Positions 11,957-25,244 of a DNA stretch of 64,000 nucleotides are shown one piece after another. Origin of the DNA: Mytilus californianus (taxonomy: Eukaryota > Mollusca > Bivalvia > Mytilida > Mytilidae); assembly GCF_021869535.1 (NCBI RefSeq), contig NW_026262712.1, positions 100,816,140 to 100,880,139 on the forward strand, in the 5' to 3' direction. The position numbers were made by a program, and so were the translations under genes. Under the pieces are notes generated by a model, which searched no databases, was not told where the DNA came from, and was given only the letters and a program-made list of their open reading frames with translations. Numbering within the stretch: the first letter of the stretch is position 1; every line of letters begins with the position of its first letter.

Positions 11957-14900
11957 CTGCAAGTAATTATGATTAGAATAGATTGTTGAATTCACCCTAA
12001 AATCCAATTAAAAAATTCTTTGATAGTAATTATGTAAAAGTGTTATTAATAAATGGGATTCTTCAAATGAATGAATTTATTATTTAGTATAATGACTGTG
12101 TACCAACCTAATATTCAGAAGTTATTGTTCCTGATTTTTTTAGAAATATCTTGCAATTCAACGACTTACAAATGTATAATAACTATGGTTAATTTTTATC
12201 TATATATGAAATTAAAATTTGGGCTATTCGGACTTTCATTTTAACATTGTAACAAATGTTACTAAAACAACGAAGAGCAATGTTTTGTGTTTATATTTAT
12301 AAATATCATTTGAAAGAATAGAGAATAGAAATGGGGAAAGTGTCAAAGAGATAATATCCCGAACAAAGAGCAAAACAACATCCCTGGGCCACCAATTAAT
12401 CTTCAATGCAGCTCAAAAATCACGCACCCGCAGGCGGGGTTTAGTTGGCCTCTTAACATTAATTTATACTAGTACAGTGAAATGAACGCCACAACTAAAC
12501 TTCGAAACATCCAAATGAACCAAAATTTAAAAAACACAAAAGACTAACAAAGGCTAGAGGTTCCTGACTTGAGACAGGCGCAAACATGCGGCTGGATTAA
12601 TCATACTTTGCAAGATCTCAACCCTCCCTCTATACCTCTAGCCAATGAGGAATAAACAAACACACAGCAATACGCACATTAAAACTCAGTTTAGAAGAAG
12701 TCCGAGTGGGATGTTAGAATAGGTAACAGACAAAACTAAGCAAATTGACAATGATCAACATATGTTTGTAGGACTCTGAGGGTCGATGGAGACGCTGAAG
12801 TGCGATGGTCACGTTGAAGTGCGATGGTCCGTTCGCTGAAGTGCGATGGTCTTTATAACGTTTGATGGCTAGTTTAACATTTACAAAAGTTCAATTATTA
12901 GAGAAGAGTTTGTTATTAGTTAGTAGATACATTTGCATTTGTTATTGTCTATGTATGTCCTTAGTTACAATTGCATACTAAGTGAGAGATCATCTTCTTT
13001 GATTTTCTGGATATAATTCTGCGTTAACATTTTATCTTTACTCGGTTCCTCTCATGAGTTCCTCGTTTACCGTAATATTATTATACGGATAGTCTGTTTG
13101 CGGACCCGTATTAATTTAGAGAATGTCACGCTCTATCGAACGTACAAAAGAACCTTCAGATGATTTCGAAAAAAACAAAATCCCCCACAAAAGGTTTTCT
13201 TTTCCGTCTCCACCAAGCACTCCCCGTTTCCCGCAGTTTTAAGCTTTTAAGCCCCTTATTAACTTTTAAAAAACTCGAAAAGCTGCTCTAACAAACACAT
13301 TGACTTCAACATCGACATGCAAAACATTGAAAATATAGTTCATGTAGTCCATGGCACTTCAGCGATACCATCATCTCATTTCGGCGTAGCTGTTAACAAG
13401 ATAGCGTCACAATCCCACTTTAGCGTGATCAAAAACGCACTTCGACGTCAAACCATTGCACATCAGCGTGACCATCGCGGTTCGGATCGGAGTCTTACAT
13501 ATAAACAAAGGATTACTATAGCAGTTACTGACATGCCAGCCCCAATTAAACTGATCGAAAGATCACGTCTTCGTCATATACAAATCCACCACAACCCCTC
13601 CCGTTAGGCATTTAGTATCATGTCATCATAAATAATACGAGAAGAGCGTAACCCGTAGAATGCAAACATTTTATTATAATTGTTATCTATTTTACCGCTA
13701 ATTTTAAAGTTAAGTGTTTTCCAGTAGTACTTTTCATATATTAGATTAAAAAGAACTTGTCATACCACATCAAATATTCATGTTTTTTTACAAGTCTGGA
13801 GCATTTTCAGTGGTTGACTTATGACATATCTAATTGTACCTAATTGTGCTATTTTGATCATTTGGTATTGGTTGATGTTTTCTGTTTAATATAGTCGCAA
13901 ATGTTAAATCTTGAGAGATAATACAGAGAACTGTCTATTGGTGAAGATAAAGTAGACCTCTAGATGTCTTTCAGTTGAGTTTTTTTTTTTTGTGTCATTG
14001 GTGTCTTGTCGAAATAGATTATTGATGTACCATTATTTCTCCATTAACGACAGGTTATAGACTATTTCTTCTAGTTTAATGTTTAATACCTACTGTTTTT
14101 GTTTCCAGGATGTTTAGCCGCTGTCCAGTTTCTCCTTGTGAAGGATTGTAATTCTAAACCTAATGCAGAAACCTTTGATCCTTGGCAAAACGGTAGTCTC
14201 ATTTCATCTTCTGAACGATGATAGGTTTTGATAAGCATGTTTTTATGTTCCTCCTGTTTAATAAAAACAAATATTGATTATTGGTTGCTTTACGTCCATG
14301 CAGTGGCAACATTTCATGCATGTTTGGGACAAAAAGTAATTAAAAATAAATGCAATATGTAGGTCCTGAAATAGGGATGAAGGGCTGGAAATTTGGATTT
14401 CCACTGGAAATTGAGGATATACTGGCTAGGAACAGAAATAAAGCCTGGCAAAGGGCCACCTACGGACCCCTCAAAGATGTATAACAAAATAAAAATGCTT
14501 AAATATCGACGAATGCTGTACATGTAATTACCTAAAGTAGTTTTCTATGTGTTCTTGTTTTCCCTCTCTAGTAAATGAATGTCGTTAAATTGAGAAATCA
14601 TAACTCTATTTTGAAGAAACTTATAACGAGATGTCAAAAAAGGATATTAATAACAGAAAAAAAACCAAGTGTTTATAGTGAAACTATCGATACGAAAAGG
14701 AATCTCTATCCCCGGTTTTTGGTGGGGTTGGTATTGCTCGGTCTTTAGATTATATGTTGTGTTTTGTGTACTGTTGTTTGTCTTTTCGTCGTTTTTCGTT
14801 TTTTTGCCATGCCATTGTCAATTTGTTTTCGATTCATGAGTTTGAATATCCCTTTGGTATCTTTCGCCCGTCTTTATTATGTATTATCAAAGAGAATTTC

Positions 14901-17900
14901 TTTAAACAGTGCTTGTCCCATGTCATGAGCCTGTAGGTCAGTGGTTGTCGTTGGTTGATGTCTGTCATATTTGTTTTTCGTTTATCTTTTGGTCAATTAT
15001 ACTATTTACACTTGTTTTGTTTCTGTCATTAATTTATTTTTTAGCATCTCGTTATAAGTTTCCTTATAATAGTTTGTTTTTATGTTTCCATTGTTTCATA
15101 AATTGTCATGTTAAGGCCTTATATCGCTGATTAAACGGTATCGGTTTTACCTATTGTTGGATACCATACTTTAACCTTTAGCTGCGCTGCTTAATATTTT
15201 ACCCATGTCATTTGGACTCTGATGGATAGTTGTCTTGTTGGCAATAATACCATTATATTTTCATTCACTCCTTATTTTCATATACTACACATAAAAATAA
15301 GAAGATGTGGTATGATTGCCAACGAGAAATCTCTCCACAAGAGACCAAATGACACACACATTAACAACTATAGGTCACCGTACGGCTTTCAACAATGCGC
15401 AAAACCCAAACCGCAAAGTCAGCTATAAAAGGCCCCGAAATGACAAATGTAAATCAATTCAAACGAGAAAACTAACGGTCTAATTCATGTACAAAATAAT
15501 GAAACAAAAACAAATATGATACACAGAAACATACGATCACCACTGAATTACAGGCTCCTGACTTGGGACAGGCACATACAAAATGTGGAGGGGTTAAACA
15601 TGTTAGCAGGCGCCTACACGGTTTGTTTCTTACCATTTGAAAAACAGGTGGTATGATGGAGTACAGAAATAGCATAGTTTTAACATCTCTTACAGCTAAA
15701 CATAATAATCACATTAACCTGTTGAGGTTCATCAAATGAAATGAAAATGAAGGATATGGTAATTATATAGTTGCTTTATATGATAGGATTAAAGTACCTT
15801 AGATATATATCCCTCTTGAAACATTTTCTTTTGAACTTCTGACATTTGCCTGTGAAACTCTAAAGAACCATATTCCCCTTTGTCATCTTTAACCAAACCG
15901 ATTAGATACATTTTTCCACCTGAAAACTATCAATAGTACTTTAAAGTATGGCGACTCGGTTATGTAATGACTTTCTGAAACTATTTGGTAACAGCTTTAA
16001 CGTTAAATGTAGTATGCAAAATATTTATCTGAAGGAAATTCTCCATTTTACTTCAGGTAAGAATCCCATTTTAATTTCCTGGCCTGTGTAGTTTGCATAT
16101 TCTGTCAACTGTTGGGAGTTCAACTGGAAGTTTTTTTTTCTATTTTCTTAAAGAAACAACGAATATTCGCAGTTATATGCCTTATTTGTTCTGATTATTA
16201 ATACTCAAGGACCTAGCTGTGAGTTTACTTAAACTATGACCATTAAATATCAATATGTACATATTTCTGTCAATCCTGATGTCATATGTTAAAATTTGAA
16301 TAATTTAAAAAGAATTTGGGAAAATATAAAATAATAAGTCGATAAGAATGGCCAGCGATGTTCAAAGCTCGAAAATACATTTTAGAAAGAGAGAGAATAT
16401 ACTAAGAGTACAAAAAAAATACAAACAAAATTAATGAATTAAGAAAAATGGTCTTATTCCGAAGCATTTACTACTTGGCGGCAATAGTGCCAGACAAATA
16501 AGCTTATTCGTAAAGTGTCATAACCAGTCATAATGTAAATTTTAGATATTCCATATTCTATGGGGATGCTTTCTTTCGTAACAAATAGTCCACCAATAGC
16601 GGGTTCGATCCTTTGGAAATGTAAAAAAAATCCTACGAGATGAAATCACACATAAAAAAGTATGTTTCAGAAATAACCTTCATCTTTGACGCTACAAAGT
16701 TTTAAGCCAATCTACACAACGTTTTGAGAGCACGACAACAATACACAAAAGATCTAAAGCCCTTTTAGGCCACAGATTTACAGACAAAAAAAAAAACAAA
16801 AAAACGAACGAATGCCATATTGCCGACTAATTGGCGTTTAGTACCCTCGAAGAGTTATAGTCCAGCAGCAACAAACCGGACCAAATAAAGTAACAGTATC
16901 AATATAGTAGCGCAGGCTACTGGGCGGAGAGTTTGTTAATTTGATAAAAACGAAAATAGAGATACATATAATATACCAGAAAAAAAACATTTTAAGGTTC
17001 TGATGTTTCATGAACCTGTAGAGATAGTGAGTACAAAATACAGAACTGCATTATATCCTGATGATATTAAATATATTTTATCCAGTGCCTTTATGAAACA
17101 AACAGTTATGCACAAATAAATATTAGATATATCTCTTTTTTTTACTTTTCAATATGAACATCGTCTCATGATTTGATGTTCTGTATAAGTAGACATTCGT
17201 AGAACAGAATATGAATACATTATATGTATTAATTATTCATATATAAAGGAGAAAAACTCTTAGGTTGTTACAATGGTTAACTTAATCTTTTTTATTAATT
17301 TATGCTAATTTCATTTCGAATACAAACATATATATTTTTGTTTTTGTGTGTGCATCAAAATCATTACTCTGTTCCTCCTCTGTTCTGAAGTAAGGATGAC
17401 GATTGTACTTAGGTAAAACTAAAAAAATCTAGAATTTAAAATTGATAAAATAAGTCAAAAGAACATATGTTAAGGAACAAAAGAGCCAAAAATATTGATA
17501 GGTTATGGAACTCCTTTTTGAGATATTTGACTTTAAAAAATTGTTGAAAAAAGGCTGACCTATACTTTTACCTTATTGGTATTATTTGGGTCTCAAATCT
17601 TAAGAAAAAAATCTAGAATCTGCTTAAATTTTAGTAATGGCCTTTTTTGAGCCAATCAAGTCTTCCATGAAAAGAAAAGTGGGTGATATGCGGCAAAATA
17701 TTTTACCCAGTATCGTTGGAAAAAACCCAAGGAGTCCGAACATCTGACAAAAAATCCTAAACCTGAAAAATGTCAAGCAAAAGCATGTCAAGGTCAAGGA
17801 TATACAACATAAAGATATGTAAAACGTATAAGACTTTTTTAGTACTCATTACAAAACAGGAATACCCTAGCCATTAGACTTTTCTTTATTTTTCTGAAGC

Positions 17901-20900
17901 TTGCTCTATTTAAAGATGAAAGCTCATTGACCCCTCTATACAAAACAGAAATACCCGAGCCATTAGACTTTTCTTTCTGTTTCTGAACCTTGTTCTATTT
18001 AAATATGAAAGCTCATTGACCCCTCTGTACAAAACAGCAATACCCGAGCCATTTCATTTTTCGTTCTGTTTTTGAAGCTTGCTCTATTTAAAGATGAAAG
18101 CTCATTGACCCCTTTATACAAAACATAGATACCCGAACCATTAGACTTTTCTTTCTGTTTCTGAAGCTAGATCTTCTTAAAGATGAAAGCTACTTGACTA
18201 CTTTATACAAAACAGAAATACCTTAGCCATTAGACTTTTTTTCTGTTTCTTAAGCTAGATCTTTTTAAAGATGAAAGCTACTTGACCACTTTTTTTACGA
18301 AACAGGAATACCCTAGCCATTAAACATTTTTTTCTGTTTCTGAAGCTTACTCTATTTAAAGATTAAACTCTTTGAGCCCTCTATACAAAACAGATATACC
18401 CGAACAATTTGACTTTTTTATCTGTTTCTGAAGCTTAATCTTTTTAAAGATGAAAGCTACTTGACCACTTTATTTGACAAAACAGGAATACCCTAGCCAT
18501 TAGACATTTTTTTCTGTTTCTGAAGCTTGCTCTATTTAAAGATTTATCTCATTGACCCCTCTATATAAAACAGGAATACCCGAGCCATTAGAATTTTTTT
18601 TTTTTCATTTGACCCCTAAATCATTTCAAAGTTGTGCAAACGATTATGCTAAGATGCTTTAGATCGATGCAGAAAGAACATATGTGAAGTGGACATCAAA
18701 AGGATGCTAAACTTGACATGTTAGGTCTAAAAGTTTAATTTTATTCGTATACAATTAAAAAGTAAAATACAAGCATACCTCGTTTTAATTCTTTTCCTCG
18801 TTGGAGTAGGAATGTTTCCCAGTCCTTCTCGGCTTGTTGAGCAAATTGTTTCTGTTCAATCTCGTTACCATCATGAACGAACATTCCATTTTCTATATTG
18901 CAAGGCCTGTTCAGTAGAAGTTTGTTTTTCAATCAAAAAATTTAGTTTTTGTGTTCAGCTTTTTAACTTGGGTAAAAATTAGAAGAAAAAAAATATTCAG
19001 AAGGCCATTGGTTAAGGGCATACAATACAGTTACAGGGGGGAGGGTAATGACGTCGCTAATGTAAAATGTTATTTTTCGCGACGTCAAACTGTAACATAT
19101 CGGGAAAAGATACATTTTCCGACTGAGTTTTATCATTCAGACTGATTTAATTTGAAAACAAGTTCATGGACCCCTCTTTTTTAAAAATGACATTTGATTT
19201 GATTATGTGTGAAGATTATTTGTGCCAATTTTTATGAAATTTTCACCGATGAATTTTTTTTTAAATCAGATAAATATACATTAAAAAAAATGCCGTTTTT
19301 TGACTAAAATCATGAAAATGTGATAAAAATGAATAATTTCCAAAGAATTGTTACACACATTCAAAGCATACTTATGTAGAGAAGATATTCCAGATGTTTT
19401 TTACAAAAATCTGCTTGCGTTTATCTTATGAAACAAAAAAGTTAACTATGTCTTTCCAAAGGATAGAAATGTCCAAGAAACAGTAATAATCAGTAAATGT
19501 CTAAAATTTTGACCCCATTTATCTCTAAAAGTAGCACATGAAGGCATAATTTTTATTACATATTTGTATGCAAACTTTCGTCAAAAATTCACCGTGAGAT
19601 CAAAACTGTATCGTATGCCCTTTTGATAAAGAACATTTGGCAGTACATGTGCATAGTCGGTTTATACTTATATCAAACAAATGCGTGGCTATTCGTATGG
19701 TTTTTTTTTTTGTAATTCTTCTCTGAACACTTGAATCTGTTCAGTATTGTAGGCCATCTTCTGTTAATCATTTTTTTGTCGAAAGGCAATGGAAACCTCT
19801 ATTAAGTGTTATAAGAAACATACATGTTTTAGCTTTCTTAAAAGCTTTGGAGTGTTTCGTTGTGTCATCCTTGTCAGTAAGATGTGGTCTGTGTGGTTGT
19901 TTAAGTATGGGAAAAGTGTTATTTATCTCCTAAGTGCAAATACTCATTAATTTGGTATTTTAAGCCCGTCTTTATTCATGTTTGACGCATTATTTATTTG
20001 CATATGGATATTCTCATGCATGTTTTCCTACACAGCCATTTTATTAAATTCATATTAGATGCTCCTTAATATTCCAAATCATTATCACAACAATTCTAAT
20101 GAACAATTCGCAAGGTATCATGGTCAAGACGTATCTTTTTTTTTTTTTTTTATATATCATTTGGTTTTATAACATGGAATAAATATATTTTCAGTCTGTC
20201 AAAATTCTTGAAGATTATTGGTAGTAATATGTATTTTGTGGTGTATATGCATGTCAAATGTGTACTCAGAAAATTGTTCATCTATTCCCTGCATTTTTTC
20301 TCATTAACATGAATTTGACACGACATTATAAAGTATGAAAACCAGTAAAGGCAAAATTATTCATTGATCGGGTATCAGATCTGATCTATAATACACATAC
20401 TGGAATTTTGTCCGTATTTAATTTTTTCTCCTGTCTGGGACATGTTCCAAATTCTATATTTCATTCTAGTCAATAGAATCATTCGCACACCGTGAGGCAA
20501 CCAATGAGAACCGATATTTGTTACGTAATGATTTCAAGATGGCTTGATTATCGTATGAAACTAAAAGCTTCGCACCGTGATGCGAAGCAATCAGAAGGAA
20601 ATTTCAAAAACAGAATCAGATACAACATGTACATATATTGTAGTTACACACACACCTATGTGCATAAGTGACAAGGCAGCAAAAAATAATTTACCATGCT
20701 AAAGTGAGCATGTGATAATTATATTGTTATTAAAAAAAGGCAATTAAGGGCACACAATTAAGATGAACTTTCGATTAAAAATGGGGGAAAAAAATGAAAA
20801 CAGCACTTTATAATTCTTATGCGTTCGAAGAGCTTTTCCGGATTTACTTTCACCAGGAACAATGGTTAAATGAACAAATTAGACATGTCATTATGGCTTA

Positions 20901-23900
20901 CCTTTTTGATAACCAATGGAATCCAAATGTTGAAAATATCAAATGTATAAAATTTGACGGTAAGCATTGTTTATACATGTCCTTGGAACACACAGCTTGG
21001 TACATATTATGTTGATTAAGCTTGCCTAGAAAGGTGAAAAATATCAATTAACTTAACTTAACATTTTGCCTCCGTTTTAATTTTTCTTATTATTCTGCAA
21101 TTGATTGAATGAGTGTTCATTTATGATATGTCAAAGTTTTCTTAAAATACACCTTGGTAATTTGAGTTTAGACAATGAAATTGACCAGTTTTTGGTGCCC
21201 TTAATATCACTCGAAAACACTACTAGGAGAACATTGTTTCATTGTATTCTATGAAAAAGTCATGTTCTCAATATAAGGAATAGAAACAATTGTAAAAATT
21301 CTCAGTAAAAGCACATATAAACTAAACCTGAAAAATCAAGTATATATCTACTGGCTGAATGTAACTTAATGGAAGATAATGGCAAAAATGCAGGCAATTC
21401 TCTGAAGATGATGATGACGAGGTGGAGGAGAAGGAGGTTTAACCCAGCATTGTACTAGACTAACACGCCGAACCGGATTTTTAATTTGCTAGTTCACAGG
21501 TAACAGTCCACAGGAAGACATGTCACCCTACCCAGACACACTATTCTGACTCCAAGCTGATCTGTCTTTGCTCTTACTCCTTAATGCCGCATGCTTAGCG
21601 GAAACGCAGCAAATATCAATTTAAAGTCTTTGGTTTGACCAGGTTGGGGTTTGAACATTCGAGACGAACACACTACCACGAACATATGATTTGCCTATGG
21701 CTTATTTCTTTAGTGGTCAAAAGACTGATGCCAAATTTTCAAAGCTATTTAAAAAAATACAACGAATTCCTTACAGTGCAGGATAAAGCTTTACAATATC
21801 ATTTTGAATGAAATGTATGCATATAGATTTTAATATAATGAAATTTAAAACACCAATGGTCTTTTACAAGTAACTCATACACGTGGATAATTAACCAGTG
21901 AAGCTTTTACATATGAAAAGAAAAATGATAAGTCACTGAAGTATCGTTGAGAATCCGGAACTAAATTGCTGATTAAGTAATAAGAGTGATGATAAAAAAA
22001 AGTAAACAGTATATATATTAAGTCTGAAGATTTTCACAACGGTACTAATAAAAGATAGAAATATACGAAGATGATGTTATAAAATCGTGTTGATAATTTT
22101 AACAATACCAGTATTGTTAAAATGATTTACACTGACGATTTTATAACATCATCTTCGTATATTACCATCTTATATTAGTACCGTTGAGCAAATCTTTAGA
22201 CTTTTATAATGTGTTCCTTATCTGTGCAGTATCGTCTATTCTAGAAACAGGCAGTGGTGAAAACATGAAAAACAAAAACCCGTTCAAGTTTACATTAATT
22301 TAAGTTCAAAATGTATAATGGTGCACGAATATAACATTCGTTTCCTTTTTCTGTACTGGTATTTCAAGATATAATTTGGTTCAAATGCACTAGAAATTAC
22401 CAGTTATGGGGAGCTAATTCCGTAATTTGCTACAATTCTAATCAAAAGTTATCTGGACATTTCTCAAATTACAAGACACGCAGAAACAAAAGACCTACCA
22501 TTTATAAATCAGGACGAGGGTAAACTTAAAAAAAGAATGTATTAACAAGTGTAAATTGAAAACAACGTTCAAACCTATGATTGCGTTGGATAAATAAACA
22601 AGTCTAAATTGAAAACAACGGTCAAACCTATGATTGCGTTGGATAAAAACCGCAATGTTTATGTAAACAAGTCTAAATTGAAAACAACGTTCAGACCTAG
22701 GATTGCGTTGGATAAAAACCGCAATTTTTATACGTGTGCATGCAAAACAAATTTCTTGTTAGAGGGGTTACAGCACAAACAACATTTTCCAAAAGACCGA
22801 AAAAGTGAAAAAGTATATTTTAACAAAACGCATTTGACTAACAGGTCGAACAACAAATGTTCTTAAACCCTGCTGACTGCCATTGGCGATTGCCAATTAA
22901 ACGGATCACTGATGTAATAAATGGATCTTAATTATTAATTTAATACTAAACAGAAAACAATAAACTTGCGGAAAAGATGGTATACCGCAAACAAAAGGTG
23001 CAAAGGTTTTTGTACACCATATCCGGATTTCGACAATTAATGTCTCTTCGGTGATGTTAGGATTTGAAACGGTATTTGGAAAGCCATTCAGTGATGTTAG
23101 GAATCGAAACGGTATTTGGAAAGCCATATAATTTACCTCAATTTAGGATAGACTCTTGAATTTTTAGGAGTCAAAATAGGATGAACGGATCATATAAACT
23201 CGAAGGCAAATATAATACAAGCCCAAACGAAAAATATCAAGTGACAACTCTACGACAGATCCAAACATTGGATCACCAGTGAAGGTGATACACGGCTGAA
23301 AACACGTACTATATTCATAATTATCAGCACAACAATGTTAAATGTTATTATTTCTGTTACTGCATCTTACGATCCTTTACGACAAATAACTTAGCTAATC
23401 TGCAATCAATTCCATCTTCATGCCTAATATATCAACTCTTACTCTAACTTACAACTCTAGGTTCTACTGACGAGGAAAGGTAACACTTGGTAATCGAAAG
23501 ATGAATTTTAAGTTCAGTCTAGGTGGCCGAGTGGTCTAGAGCGCTGGACACAGTGCATCGGTGTTGTCACGAAATCCCAATTGCATGCATTCGAATCCCG
23601 GCGAGGGAAGAACAAAAAATTGCTTCCGCAAATTTGCAGATTTAACATTGTTGTGTTGATATTTAGAGTAATTATGTATATATATGCCTTCGGGTTTATA
23701 TGATCCGTTCAACCTATTTCGACTCTTCAAAATTCAAGAGCAAATTTAGATAAATTATATGGCCTTCCAAATGCCGTTTCAATTCCTAACACCACTGAAG
23801 AGACATTAATTGTCGAAATCCGGATATGGTGTACTGATGTTTGCACCTTTTGTTTGCGGTATACCATCTTTTCCGCAAGTTTATTGTTTTCTGTTTGGTA

Positions 23901-25212
23901 TTAAATTAATAGTTAAGATTCATTTTGTTACATCTGGTGATCGGTTTATTAATAGTTAAGATTCATTTTGTTACATCTGGTGATCGGTTTATTGGCAATC
24001 GCCAATGGCAGTCAGCAGGGTTTAAGAACATCCGTTGTTCGACCTGCTTGTCAAATGCGTTTTGTTAACATATACTTTTTCACTTTTTGGGATTTTTGAA
24101 TAAAATGTTGTTTGTGCTGTATTTAGACCCCTCTACCAAGAAATTTGTTTTGCATGCACACGTAAATAAAATGCGGTTTTTATCCAAAGCAATCATAGGT
24201 TTGAACGTTGTTTTCAATTTAGACTGTTTATATGTTTTCGTTTGGGCTTGTATTATATTTTCCTTCGGGTTTATATGATCCGTTCATCCTATTTCTAATA
24301 TTTCGACTCTTCAAAATTCAAGAGTCTATCCTAAATTGAGGTAAATTATATGGCCTTCCAAATACCGTTTCGATCCCTAACATCACTGAAGAGACATTAA
24401 TTGTCGAAATCCGGATATGGTGTACTAATTTTTGCCCCTTTTGTTTGCGGTATACCATCTTTCCCGCAAGTTTATTGTTTTCTGTTTGGTATTAAATTAA
24501 TAATTTTAAAAGATTCATTTTGTAACATTGTGTGATTCAATTGTTTGTGCTGTATTTAGACCCCTCTATCAAGAAATTTGTTTTGCATGCACACGTATAA
24601 AAATTGCGGTTTTTATCCAACGCAATCATACGTTTGAACGTTGTTTTCAATTTAGACTTGTTTATATTTTTTCGTTTGGGCTTGTATTATATTTTTCATC
24701 GGGTTTATATGATCCGTTCATCCTATTTCTAATATTTCGACTCTTCAAAATTCAAGAGTCTATCCTAAATTGAGGTAAATTATATGGCCTTCCAAATACC
24801 GTTTCGATCCCTAACATCACTGAAGAGACATTAATTGTCGAAATCCGGATATGGTGTACTAATTTTTGCCCCTTTTGTTTGCGGTATACCATCTTTCCCG
24901 CAAGTTTATTGTTTTCTGTTTGGTATTAAATTAGTAATTTCAAAAGATCCATTTTGTAACATTGTGTGATCCGTTTATTTGGCAATCGCCAATGGCAGTC
25001 AGCAGGGTTTAAGAACATCTACTGTTTGACCTGTTACTCAAATGCGTTTTGTTAAAATATACTTTTTCACTTTTTTGGTCTTTTGGAAAATGTTGTTTGT
25101 GCTGCATTTAGACCCCTCTATCAAGAAATTTGTTTTGAATGCACACGTATAAAAATTGCGGTTTTTATCCAACGCAATCATAGGTTTGCAAGTTGTTTTC
25201 AATTTAGACTTG

Positions 25213-25244
<32 letters not shown>

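Noticed and set aside
17851-18600. CRISPR-like array
   Set aside because: Units are contiguous 89-bp repeats without unique spacers, in a eukaryotic intron.
20794-21015. 73-codon plus-strand frame
   Set aside because: Antisense shadow of SABATH-like exon 4 (20902-21025), which has splice sites and family motifs.
23518-23610. Functional tRNA gene
   Set aside because: A- and B-box-like segments exist but the acceptor stem does not pair and it lies between repeat copies.
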